Shown: positions 24,537-32,085 of the stretch, piece by piece
Layout of the letters: each line of letters starts with the position of its first letter
How positions within the stretch are numbered: position 1 is the stretch's first letter
Source of the DNA: Nitrospirota bacterium
GTDB lineage: Bacteria > Nitrospirota > Nitrospiria > JACQBW01
Direction of reading: 5' to 3'
DNA length: 43,204 nt
Assembly (NCBI GenBank): GCA_016194305.1
Contig: JACQBW010000034.1
Coordinates: 1 to 43,204, forward strand
Notes under the pieces: generated by a model
Databases searched by the model: none
What the model was told of the DNA's origin: nothing
Seen by the model: the letters and a program-made list of their open reading frames with translations, nothing else
Program-made: the position numbers and the translations under genes

Positions 24537-24926
24537 TTAGTGGGTTAGGTGAGATTTGAGAATATTCTCTACATGTGTCAAATTATCATAGGAAATGGCG
24601 GAATACCGCGACCCGCAATAATATTCCGTTGTCCCAAAGCCTTCTTCCTCTTTGGTCCAGACCACTTCTGCTACAAATTCTATCGTAATCGAATAATAAT
24701 AGAGCTTCATATCCACTTTTGTCCCGATGGGAAGGTGGGTATTCGAGGTAAACATAAGACCGCCGGTTCCGAGGGTTTTGGCCATCGATTCAACCCTTTT
24801 TGGCAGAAATTCGCTCTTTAGTTTCGGCTTAAGTACTTGAAATTCCGTTTTTAAATCAACTGCCACTCGGGGATGTGCCCGTTTCCTGATATCGTCCGGT
24901 TGAGGTCCAGAAACCTGATTATTCAT
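24537..24926 (-). CDS. PilZ domain protein
   Basis: A 129-residue single PilZ domain, a cyclic-di-GMP receptor fold. The RxxxR ligand motif is Arg16-x3-Arg20 (RKRAHPRVAVDL). The second motif ([D/N]xSxxG) is degenerate (KTLGTGGLMF), so binding may be weak. The rest of the beta-barrel (VDMKLYYYSITIEFVAEVVW) is present. It has a good GGAGG Shine-Dalgarno and its own extended -10 promoter. A GGDEF protein in the same window could supply the ligand. Confidence 0.85.
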   Translation of the reverse strand: MNNQVSGPQPDDIRKRAHPRVAVDLKTEFQVLKPKLKSEFLPKRVESMAKTLGTGGLMFTSNTHLPIGTKVDMKLYYYSITIEFVAEVVWTKEEEGFGTTEYYCGSRYSAISYDNLTHVENILKSHLTH

Positions 24927-24954
24927 AGAGGTTCCTCCGATCTACTAACTATTA

Positions 24955-24963
24955 ATTATAGCA
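24955..24963 (-). promoter_or_regulatory. Extended -10 promoter of the PilZ gene
   Basis: On the minus strand TG-C-TATAAT, about 29 nt before the PilZ ATG, with a GGAGG Shine-Dalgarno in between. Confidence 0.6.
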
Positions 24964-24993
24964 GATTTCCAGGTTTTTGCCGGGCTTCAGTAC

Positions 24994-25317
24994 CTATTTT
25001 TTGGAGGAGAGGAGGCGAGCTTTGGCCAGTTCGTCTTCGGCTTCTTTGATCAGGCCTTTTTTCTGGTAAAGGCGAGAAAGATTGGTATGGGCCATCACCG
25101 CGTCCGGTGAAAGCTCACAAAATTTCTGAGTGACCCGGATGGCGTCATCCAGGCGATTGTTTTTAAAGTAAAATTGTCCGAGAGCCTCCAACCCGTCGAT
25201 AAACCCTGGTTCCTGCACCAATGCCTTTTCAAGATGGGCAATGGCATCTTCCAGCCGGCTTTCGCGAAACGATTTCATGGCTTCTCGAAAGAGATTTTTT
25301 GTGCTTTCCTGGGTCAT
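24994..25317 (-). CDS. Small TPR-repeat protein
   Basis: A 107-residue helical protein of about three tetratricopeptide repeats: SFRESRLEDAIAHLEKAL, EALGQFYFKNNRLDDAIRVT and HTNLSRLYQKKGLIKEAEDE. No signal peptide is seen, so it is probably cytosolic and acts as a protein-binding scaffold; the partner is unknown. A TATACT box about 40 nt upstream and AAAGG before the ATG support independent expression. It lies 67 nt from PilZ on the same strand, so cotranscription is possible. Confidence 0.85.
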   Translation of the reverse strand: MTQESTKNLFREAMKSFRESRLEDAIAHLEKALVQEPGFIDGLEALGQFYFKNNRLDDAIRVTQKFCELSPDAVMAHTNLSRLYQKKGLIKEAEDELAKARLLSSKK

Positions 25318-25422
25318 TTTATAACCTTTCTAAGAATGAATAGCTTGAACCTCAGATAGTATAACTGGCCGATGCCCTACGTTGTCAATATGGAAGTAAA
25401 AGGATCTATGGCCTGAGGGGTT

Positions 25423-25450
25423 TTGATTGATTTTGAAATGTGGGTATGTT
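25423..25450 (+). promoter_or_regulatory. Promoter of the smbP-like gene
   Basis: TTGATT (25423-25428), a 16-nt spacer and TATGTT (25445-25450). Predicted leader of about 45 nt before the ATG at 25503. Confidence 0.45.
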
Positions 25451-25502
25451 AGCTTTTATTCGAAAGAAATTTAACCGCAATTTAATGGATAGGGGGGAAG
25501 TT

Positions 25503-25835
25503 ATGAAACAATTTGTTTTTGGGACTATTCTTTTATTTTGGATTGTTCCAGTGGCCCATGCTGAAGCCAAGGGTCATTGTGGAGAGATGGTTAAAGAGGC
25601 CCAGCAAGCGGTCGATCACGGAAAAGCAGGTCATATCAATGTTCTCGTTGAACATGCTGAGGCCATGATAAAACATGGCACAGAATGCGAAAAAGAGAGC
25701 ACGGCGAAAGACCATGTTAAAGAGGCCCTCAAACATGAGGGAGAAGCGGTTGAACATGGAAAAGCGGGACATTTAGATGTCGCTTTGCATCATGCAGAGG
25801 GCGCACTCACTCATGCCAAAGAGGCAACCAAATAA
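25503..25835 (+). CDS. smbP: SmbP-like small periplasmic metal-binding protein
   Basis: A 110-residue protein with a signal peptide (cleavage after about residue 20, VAHA) and a helical, His-rich mature part. It contains repeated heptad-like units: VDHGKAGHINVLVEHAEAM, VEHGKAGHLDVALHHAEGA and related segments, each with two or three histidines. This matches the small metal-binding protein SmbP first described in Nitrosomonas, which binds copper and other divalent metals. The ATG at 25503 follows a strong GGGGGGAAG Shine-Dalgarno; the in-frame upstream GTG (25440) lacks one and would spoil the signal peptide. It is probably a periplasmic metal buffer. Confidence 0.8.
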   Translation: MKQFVFGTILLFWIVPVAHAEAKGHCGEMVKEAQQAVDHGKAGHINVLVEHAEAMIKHGTECEKESTAKDHVKEALKHEGEAVEHGKAGHLDVALHHAEGALTHAKEATK

Positions 25836-25870
25836 TATTCATTACCCCACTTCATTCTTCGCTTTCAGGA

Positions 25871-25907
25871 TGTTAGCCGGAATGGATATGGAACATTCCG
25901 GCTAACA
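25871..25907. other. Perfect 14-bp hairpin between the smbP-like gene and EamA gene
   Basis: TGTTAGCCGGAATG and its exact complement CATTCCGGCTAACA are separated by a 9-nt loop. There is no T-tract afterwards, so it is not a classical terminator. It could be an mRNA 3' stabiliser or a protein-binding palindrome. The rest of this 134-nt gap shows nothing else clear. Confidence 0.6.
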
Positions 25908-25969
25908 CTCCCGGCTTTACAGACCGAAAATCGTTATAGCCCTTTCTTCGTGATTCTCTGGATGCCTTC

Positions 25970-26881
25970 TTGAATCGTCACAAAAGCATTGGAATTGCCA
26001 GCCTGGTGATCGCTTCGATTGTTTGGGGAGGGTCCATTGTCGCTCAAAAAATCGCGCTACAGAGTTGGCACCCGTATTTTGTCCTTTTCATCCGGGGCGC
26101 CGGAACCTTTCTGCTTATTTTTCCTTATCTATGGATCCGGAGTCAAATTACGTGGGGAGCACTTTATAGAGATCGGAAAAATCTTCTCTGGATGAGTATA
26201 AGCGGATTGGCGAATTCTCTTTTTGTTTTATTTGGCCTCCAGTATACGTCAGCCATGGTTGCCGGTATGATTATGGGGATTGGTCCGATCCTGATGGCGA
26301 TTCTTCTTAAAATACTCGGCAGGCAATCCCTGGATCAGAAAGGTTGGATTGCCGCCTCTCTGACGGTATTCGGGGTGGGTTTCGTTGTTTTTCATCCATC
26401 GGAGGCGGTCGGAAATTCCAAAAATATCTGGGTCGGAGATGTTCTTGTTTTTTTAGGTGTGGTCTCCTGGTCCATTTATACCATCCTGAGCAAGGAGGCG
26501 ATGTCGCATCATTCCCCCCTTTTACTCATGGCATTAACCTGGGCCGGGGTCATTTTTCTTGCTCCCCTCGCATGGAAAGAACAGGCCCCGTCGGGCGGGA
26601 ATATCCTGATCGGATGGTCAGCTCTAGGCTATATTGTTGTTGTTGCGACCGTATTGGCTTTTTTTCTTTGGTTGATTGGACTTCAACAGATCGGATCAGC
26701 GCATTCCATGGTTTACTTGAATTTGATTCCCTTATCCGCAATCCTCTTTTCGGCTTTGCTGCTCGGAGAAACGATCCACTGGCGCCAATGGGTTGGGGGA
26801 GGAATGATTCTGTCAGGAGCCTGGATTGTGACGCTTCAGCAATGGAAAGATGAGGTCAGGAGGGTTTCAGTAAATTCTTAG
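25970..26881 (+). CDS. EamA/DMT-family transporter
   Basis: Inner-membrane drug/metabolite transporter of 303 residues with about ten hydrophobic spans arranged as two EamA repeats (IGIASLVIASIVWGGSIVAQ start; second repeat begins at about residue 160 with VGDVLVFLGVVSWSIYTI). The substrate is unknown. Translation appears to start at TTG 25970, since the nearby upstream ATG is out of frame or stopped; the ribosome-binding site is weak. Its 3' end overlaps the convergent propeller lipoprotein gene by 26 nt. Confidence 0.9.
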   Translation: MNRHKSIGIASLVIASIVWGGSIVAQKIALQSWHPYFVLFIRGAGTFLLIFPYLWIRSQITWGALYRDRKNLLWMSISGLANSLFVLFGLQYTSAMVAGMIMGIGPILMAILLKILGRQSLDQKGWIAASLTVFGVGFVVFHPSEAVGNSKNIWVGDVLVFLGVVSWSIYTILSKEAMSHHSPLLLMALTWAGVIFLAPLAWKEQAPSGGNILIGWSALGYIVVVATVLAFFLWLIGLQQIGSAHSMVYLNLIPLSAILFSALLLGETIHWRQWVGGGMILSGAWIVTLQQWKDEVRRVSVNS

Positions 26882-28004
26882 GAAGAAACCGTGTGACGCC
26901 CCCTTTGTGTCCGGCCCATAACGTTCCTTCTGAATCTTCGACCAGCGCATAGATATCTTCATCAATTCGTTCTTCCATTTTTTCTGCATTTGAAAATTCC
27001 CTGCCGTTAAAATGAGAGATTCCATGATTTGTTCCGAGCCAGAAACCGCCTGCCGGGTCCGCCGAAATTGCGTAAACAACGTTACCGGCCAAGCCTTCCC
27101 GGGTGGTGTAGTTTTTCCATTGTTTTCCGTCAAACCGGGAAAGTCCTCCTCCCCATGTGCCGAACCATTTCACTCCTTCCGTATCAATCCACATTGAGAA
27201 GACATAATTTTCATTGTAGGTTTCTTTTCCTGCTTCATCCACTGTTTCAAGGTTATGTTTGTGACGGGCGAGCTGTATATCTTCCAATTGTTCTGATCCA
27301 TGATGGAGAGCGGCTCCCTGTTTTAAATGAGAACTGTTTTCTGCGCCCAGCCCGTCTTGATGTGTCCAGGTTTGCCATTGTTTTCCGTCAAACCGGTTCA
27401 CACCCCCTTCTGTTCCCATCCAGATCGACTGATCTCGATCGACAGCGACAGCATAAACCCAGGGATTGACCAGCCCATCCTTGACCCGGTAATTGGTAAA
27501 ACGCTTGCCATCAAAGCGGGAGACTCCGTTCCATGTTCCGATCCACATGACGCCGTCGTTTTGATAGGCGATCTGATAAACCCAGGAATCGGCGAGATCG
27601 GGAGGTAAATAAGTCTGCCACCTTTCATCACTCATCAAGCGAGAGAGTCCTCCGGCATTGGTGCCGAACCATTTGGATCCTTCTTTCGAAGCTGAAATCG
27701 TGAAAATATAGGGGCTCTTGAGTCCATCTTTTTGAGTATAGGTCTGGAGAAGCACGCCCGATGTCCGCTGAATTCTCAGTGCTCCGAGAGAAGTCCCTAC
27801 CCAGAGAAAGGGTCCGTCCAACGCGAGAGATCGCACATAGGTATCAGAACCGGTTTCAAAAGTATCAAAAGGGAGGTATTGAACATTTTCAACCGTCCGG
27901 GCGTTTGGTTGAGAGGCACTTTCTTTATGGGAACAGGCGAAAAGCGCTGCGAATGCGAAAAGGAAAAAAATACGGAAAGCGTTCAGTTCAATAAGTGACG
28001 TCAT
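26856..28004 (-). CDS. Lipoprotein with two-component-regulator-type beta-propeller
   Basis: A 382-residue predicted lipoprotein: signal peptide with lipobox LFAC (Cys24). The mature protein is about six to seven Reg_prop-type blades of about 40-50 residues with the pattern W.GT..G..RFDGK.W..Y....GL (for example MWIGTWNGVSRFDGK, IWMGTEGGVNRFDGK, KWFGTWGGGLSRFDGK). This propeller normally forms the periplasmic sensor of hybrid histidine kinases, but here it stands alone with no kinase attached. One inter-blade insertion (about residues 225-265) is His-rich. The start overlaps the lgt stop by 4 nt, so lgt and its likely substrate are coupled. Confidence 0.85.
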   Translation of the reverse strand: MTSLIELNAFRIFFLFAFAALFACSHKESASQPNARTVENVQYLPFDTFETGSDTYVRSLALDGPFLWVGTSLGALRIQRTSGVLLQTYTQKDGLKSPYIFTISASKEGSKWFGTNAGGLSRLMSDERWQTYLPPDLADSWVYQIAYQNDGVMWIGTWNGVSRFDGKRFTNYRVKDGLVNPWVYAVAVDRDQSIWMGTEGGVNRFDGKQWQTWTHQDGLGAENSSHLKQGAALHHGSEQLEDIQLARHKHNLETVDEAGKETYNENYVFSMWIDTEGVKWFGTWGGGLSRFDGKQWKNYTTREGLAGNVVYAISADPAGGFWLGTNHGISHFNGREFSNAEKMEERIDEDIYALVEDSEGTLWAGHKGGVTRFLPKNLLKPS

Positions 28005-28789
28005 CGTGCCGGTTTTCTGTTCAACAGAAACAGGATCATGCCAAAGCCAAGCACTGCCATGGGAAAACTTAAAAATTGACCCATCGAAAATGGACCCAAA
28101 ATGAGCCCGAGCTGGGGATCCGGTTCTCTAAAGAATTCGACAAAAAAGCGAAAGGTTCCGTACCATGCGATAAAAGACCAGAACAAGGCTCCTTGCGGGA
28201 GTTCCTTCCGATTTAAGATGAGCAAAATTAGAAATAGGACAACTCCCTCCAGCGCTGCTTCATAGAGTTGAGAGGGGTGCCGGCAGACCGACCCTCCCAT
28301 TGGGAAAATCATGCACCAGGGAACATCCGTGGCTCGGCCAAAAAGCTCTCCGTTGATGAAATTGCCTAGCCGCCCTAAACCGAGACCGATCGGGATTGCC
28401 GGAATCGCGTAATCGGCTATCTGAAAAAATGAAATCTTCTTATGCTTTGCAAAAAGAATCATGGCGGTCAGTGTGCCCAGGAACCCGCCATGAAATGACA
28501 TTCCTCCTTCCCAGACGTAAAAAATTCTCGCGGGATGTTCGAAGTAATATGAAAAATTATAAAAGAGCGTGTATCCGAGTCTTCCACCCAAAATGACTCC
28601 AAACGCGGCATAGGTGACGGCATCGCCGACATCTTCTTTCGAAAGAGAAAGCTGTTTTTTGTTTTCAATCTGCCTGGAGAGGAAAAGATAGCCGGCGATA
28701 AAACCCAAAAGATACATGAATCCGTACCAGCGGAATGCGAGCGGGCCAAGTCTAAAGAGGATGGGGTCAATATTCGGATAATTAAGCAT
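28001..28789 (-). CDS. lgt: Prolipoprotein diacylglyceryl transferase
   Basis: Inner-membrane enzyme of 262 residues adding diacylglycerol to the lipobox cysteine of prolipoproteins. Family motifs present: FRWYGFMYLLGF (about residue 19), VILGGRLGYTLFYN, GGMSFHGGFLGT and the signature GLGRLGNFINGELFGR (about residues 137-152). Seven hydrophobic spans are seen. The Shine-Dalgarno is poor. Repeat copy D lies only 7 nt upstream of the start codon, so its hairpin would be in the mRNA leader or promoter region. Confidence 0.96.
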   Translation of the reverse strand: MLNYPNIDPILFRLGPLAFRWYGFMYLLGFIAGYLFLSRQIENKKQLSLSKEDVGDAVTYAAFGVILGGRLGYTLFYNFSYYFEHPARIFYVWEGGMSFHGGFLGTLTAMILFAKHKKISFFQIADYAIPAIPIGLGLGRLGNFINGELFGRATDVPWCMIFPMGGSVCRHPSQLYEAALEGVVLFLILLILNRKELPQGALFWSFIAWYGTFRFFVEFFREPDPQLGLILGPFSMGQFLSFPMAVLGFGMILFLLNRKPAR

Positions 28790-28796
28790 ATCAAGT

Positions 28797-28917
28797 AGGC
28801 TGTTGAAAAAGCCTCATTTGCTTTGTTCTCGAATCTCGACATACTCAACGTACCAGTCTCGTACGCCTCCGTTGTCTCGATTCTGCGGCCTAGCAACTGA
28901 AGCTTTTTGAACAGCCT
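28797..28917 (-). repeat. Structured intergenic repeat, copy D
   Basis: A 121-nt element, core on the minus strand, bounded by 16-nt arms AGGCTGTTcAAAAAGC and GCTTTTTcAACAGCCT with a single C-C mismatch at the same place as in copy A. Inside: AGGCCGCAG, inner stem GACA/TGTC, apical stem CGTAC/GTACG around 7 nt, CGAGAAC and AGCAAATG. It lies in the divergent gap between lgt and an orphan gene. Confidence 0.8.
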
Positions 28918-28973
28918 GAAGATTTTTTAAGTTCGTATATATTACGGTGAATCGGTTTTGTTTGCAATAGGAG

Positions 28974-29002
28974 TTGAAGTTTTGTTAGAAAATCTCTAGG
29001 AT
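28974..29002 (+). promoter_or_regulatory. Promoter of the 29023 gene
   Basis: TTGAAG, a 17-nt spacer and TAGGAT. The predicted start at about 29009 leaves a 14-nt leader that contains the AAGGAG Shine-Dalgarno. Confidence 0.5.
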
Positions 29003-29022
29003 ACCCGAAGGAGAAAACGGGC

Positions 29023-29676
29023 ATGGTCAAAAGAATTAAAAGAAAAATAAAAATCACACCGCACACCCGACATCTGATTTCCCTGGCGATGGTGATTTCT
29101 CCGCAATTCGGACCTTCCCGGGAAAGTCCATTCTTGCAGACCTCATTTGATCCGCCGGAATTATTGGCCGATTTTTTTCACCAGCATTTTAGAGTGGAGC
29201 TCTTTCCTGCCGATCGCTTCCTTTCTTTTGAAGAGTATCGGAAATGGGTTGCTTCGACAAAACCGGTAGAGTTTCTCAAAACAGAAATGAAAAAAGGATA
29301 TCTCCATTTTGAAGCGGTACCTGAAACCTCACTTCGTGAAAACGCTTTGGAATGTCTCTTCTTGCCGATATTGGGTGCGGCGACCGATGCGGATTGGGCA
29401 GAGCAGCTCGAAGAATGGACGGAAGGATTCTCGGAGCTTCAAGGAACTGTCTTTCGACATCTGATTGAACCGGTGCTTGGGATTGTACCCGGAGTCGACA
29501 AATGTTTTTACCTGGGGCCCGCTCCGGTCAAGGGCATTAATCAGGTCATTTTTTATCTGCATGGCCGGGTTTCCGACGACTGCCGTTTGAATCAATGGCC
29601 GGTTCCGTCTCTTTTTCCGATTCTTGATTTCAAAATCATCGAAAAATTGCCGCTTAAATATCCCATCTCCTTTTAA
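29023..29676 (+). CDS. Hypothetical protein
   Basis: A 217-residue protein that I do not recognise. The N-terminus is strongly basic (MVKRIKRKIKITPHTRH), and the rest is mixed alpha/beta without signal peptide, membrane span, Cys cluster or known nucleotide-binding motif. Proline-rich turns (FDPPELLADFF, LGPAPVKGIN) and a central acidic helix (ADWAEQLEEWTEGF) are visible. The good Shine-Dalgarno (AAGGAG, 9 nt spacing) and own promoter support real expression. It ends 13 nt from the convergent MFS gene. Confidence 0.7.
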   Translation: MVKRIKRKIKITPHTRHLISLAMVISPQFGPSRESPFLQTSFDPPELLADFFHQHFRVELFPADRFLSFEEYRKWVASTKPVEFLKTEMKKGYLHFEAVPETSLRENALECLFLPILGAATDADWAEQLEEWTEGFSELQGTVFRHLIEPVLGIVPGVDKCFYLGPAPVKGINQVIFYLHGRVSDDCRLNQWPVPSLFPILDFKIIEKLPLKYPISF

Positions 29677-29689
29677 AAATAATTTGAAT

Positions 29690-30961
29690 TCATATTGATT
29701 GCCGGGTTTCTTCCTTTTCCGGATGCAATGTCTTGATCGAGGCATACAAGAGAAGATCGTATACGATCTTTAAACCGCCTCCGAGCAGAATAGGCGTTCC
29801 TGCGGAAAAGGTCAGGACAATCCATCCAGTCATCGCGGGACTTGCGGACTGTGCCAGGGTGCGGCTCATATTTGTGAGAGCCGCCGCCTTTTCCCGCTCA
29901 TGATCTTGAACGACCAGCATTAAGAATGTCTGGCGGGTGGGGACATCCATCTGTGAGAGAAGATGTCTGGAAAATAGCAAAATAACAGCGACGGTTGCAG
30001 TTGGGCTTAAAGCCAAAGCGATCAAAACCAGATTGGAAATCAGGTGGGTAAAGACCATGGTCTTGACCAGTCCGAAGTTTTCGGCGATTCGGGGTGCCAT
30101 GAGAAACGAGATGCCTGAAAGAAGCTGTGCACCGAATGAGATCCAGCCGAGCTGACCGAGATCCAAATGAAATCGGGTGTAAAACCAGTAAATAATAAGG
30201 CTTTGAATCACAAAACCGCCTGCGAAGGCGTCGAGAGCAAAAAGGGCGGCTAATCGTCTTACCAACGGCCTGGAAGGATGATCATCTTTATGAAAAACGC
30301 GCGGAAGAAGTTTGTCTTCGGAATTCAATAATCTGTAAGTGCAGACCTGGATCAGACCGCCTATCAAAAAAATCACGAAGACTGAACGAGTAGAAACCCA
30401 GGTCGTTCCGACGAGGGCTCCTCCCAGGGCGGCCGAAACATATCCCGCAAGATTATAATAACTCATCACTCCGATTAGCCGGTCACGTGAGACCGCTCGG
30501 CCGAGAAGGACTTGTTCCAGTGAGAGGAATGGACCGGTCTCTCCGATTCCCACGGCCAGGCTTCCCAGCATCGCTGCAGCGACGACGAGAATGGGGTGAG
30601 AGGAAGATAGAAACGATGCTCCCGATAACACAATCAGAAGAGAAAGTTGAACGAGTACGGACCGTGGGCCGAAAGATTCAGCGGGACGCCGGATCGCGAA
30701 GGTCAGCGCGGCACTCGACAAAAGCATTACCGTTACGGCCGCTCCGATCTCCTTCGAACCCATTCCAAGATTGTTGAGATAAACAGGGAAAAGGACTCCC
30801 AGAGATCCATAAGAAAAGGTTCTGACCGACTTGGCAAATAGAATAAGCCAGACATCCCTTTTCTGACCCAACAGATTTGGGACGACCGTTAACGAGGGTT
30901 CAAATTGATTCTTATTTTTGCTCTTTTTGATCTTCTGCGACCAAATCGTCATTGGGAACAA
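29690..30961 (-). CDS. MFS transporter
   Basis: Major facilitator superfamily membrane protein of up to 423 residues with about 12 hydrophobic spans in two halves separated by a loop (about residues 215-235, EDKLLPRVFHKDD). The N-half starts LILFAKSVRTFSYGSLGVLFPVYLNNLGMG, resembling drug-efflux-type MFS. The substrate is unknown. The start is uncertain: ATG at 30961 or 30952 would overlap the end of the OmpA gene by 40-50 nt without a Shine-Dalgarno, and the first about 35 residues are polar. A start further in is possible. Confidence 0.88.
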   Translation of the reverse strand: MFPMTIWSQKIKKSKNKNQFEPSLTVVPNLLGQKRDVWLILFAKSVRTFSYGSLGVLFPVYLNNLGMGSKEIGAAVTVMLLSSAALTFAIRRPAESFGPRSVLVQLSLLIVLSGASFLSSSHPILVVAAAMLGSLAVGIGETGPFLSLEQVLLGRAVSRDRLIGVMSYYNLAGYVSAALGGALVGTTWVSTRSVFVIFLIGGLIQVCTYRLLNSEDKLLPRVFHKDDHPSRPLVRRLAALFALDAFAGGFVIQSLIIYWFYTRFHLDLGQLGWISFGAQLLSGISFLMAPRIAENFGLVKTMVFTHLISNLVLIALALSPTATVAVILLFSRHLLSQMDVPTRQTFLMLVVQDHEREKAAALTNMSRTLAQSASPAMTGWIVLTFSAGTPILLGGGLKIVYDLLLYASIKTLHPEKEETRQSI

Positions 30962-31580
30962 TGTGAAGTTCCACCCGCCGGTTTTTGGACCGGCCTTCGG
31001 CGGTACTATTATCGCTCACCGGATTTTCACTTCCGAAACCTTTGGCTGTGACGCGGCTTGATCGGACACCGTTATCGACGAGAAAAAACTTTACCCCTTC
31101 AGCCCGATTCTGGGAAATTCTGTCGTTGACGCTCGCAGAGCCTGTGTTGTCCGTATACCCTGCGACAGTGATATCTGTCTTTGGATATTTTTTAAGAATA
31201 TCCGATATTTTGGTCAGCGATGTTTTGGCTTCGGGTTTGAGTTCCGATTTACCGACATCGAAAAGGATTTTATCATTCATCGTTACGACAATTCCATCCT
31301 GGGTCCTTTGGGTTTCAGCTACCTTTTCCAGCTCGGCGGCCTGTTTATCCATATAGTTTCCGATGAGTCCTCCACCCAGGGCTCCGATTAGTCCGCCGAT
31401 GAGAGCCCCTTGGCCGGCCTTTCCACTTTTGCTTCCGATCAATCCACCGACCGCTGCACCGCCTAAAGCGCCAAAGAGAGCTCCTTTTTCTGCCCGTTTA
31501 TGTTCACCTTCGGTTGCGCATCCCGCAGTAAAGACAATGATTAAAAGTAGTGTGATTCCTTTCATTCCGAATCCTTTCAT
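30912..31580 (-). CDS. OmpA-family lipoprotein with glycine-zipper domain
   Basis: A 222-residue protein. The lipoprotein signal peptide ends at Cys21 (IVFTAGC; the -3 residue is slightly off consensus). A glycine-zipper region (about residues 33-75, GALFGALGGAAVGGLIGS) follows. The C-terminal OmpA-like peptidoglycan-binding domain (about 98-210) has VAGYTDNTGS, RAEGVKFFLVDNGV and GRSKNRRVEL, including the Asp and Arg that bind diaminopimelate. It anchors the outer membrane to peptidoglycan. An AGGAGA Shine-Dalgarno precedes the ATG, and a TTGACC-type -35 box is upstream. The MFS gene overlaps its end. Confidence 0.92.
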   Translation of the reverse strand: MKGFGMKGITLLLIIVFTAGCATEGEHKRAEKGALFGALGGAAVGGLIGSKSGKAGQGALIGGLIGALGGGLIGNYMDKQAAELEKVAETQRTQDGIVVTMNDKILFDVGKSELKPEAKTSLTKISDILKKYPKTDITVAGYTDNTGSASVNDRISQNRAEGVKFFLVDNGVRSSRVTAKGFGSENPVSDNSTAEGRSKNRRVELHIVPNDDLVAEDQKEQK

Positions 31581-31632
31581 CCCGATGTTCTCCTATCGAT
31601 AATAATGTTCAAGTGATTGGGTCAATGACATC

Positions 31633-32085
31633 CTAAATTTCAATTTTTTTCGACTCCTTAATACGATTGATGACGATATAGGACAAGATATAGGAAAGAA
31701 AAGCAACGATCAGTCCGATAATCGTGGTGCCAAGAAAAAAGGGACCGATATAAGGTTTTAAATTTTCAATAAATCGCAAAAGAGTCAAATGTTCCCAGGA
31801 GACCTGGGGTAAAACGGCAGACCCTCCGTATAAATAGATGCCGAACCAGAGACAAAGGCCATACAAGGGGGCGAAAGTCCAGGGATTATTGACAAATGCG
31901 CCGGCAAAAAGGGCGACCGGATTCAAACGAAAGAGCCAGGCTGATAACAGAACCATAATCGTATGAAAACCCAATATTGGAGAAAAGGCAATAAACACGC
32001 CGACGGCAAACGCAAGCGCTATTTTTCGGGGGGAGTCATTAAGATGAAGAAGTTCCTTTATTTTAATTTTGACTTTGGCAATCAT
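31633..32085 (-). CDS. DUF2062 membrane protein
   Basis: A 150-residue inner-membrane protein of the DUF2062 family. Diagnostic features are SPRKIALAFAVGVFIAFSP, LGFHTIMVLLSAWLFRLN and the FVNNPWTFAPLYGLCLWFG motif. About three hydrophobic spans are seen. Function is unknown; members often sit beside glycosyltransferase or envelope genes. The start overlaps thiL by 4 nt, so it is the last gene of the galU-lon-thiL-DUF2062 run. Confidence 0.88.
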   Translation of the reverse strand: MIAKVKIKIKELLHLNDSPRKIALAFAVGVFIAFSPILGFHTIMVLLSAWLFRLNPVALFAGAFVNNPWTFAPLYGLCLWFGIYLYGGSAVLPQVSWEHLTLLRFIENLKPYIGPFFLGTTIIGLIVAFLSYILSYIVINRIKESKKIEI

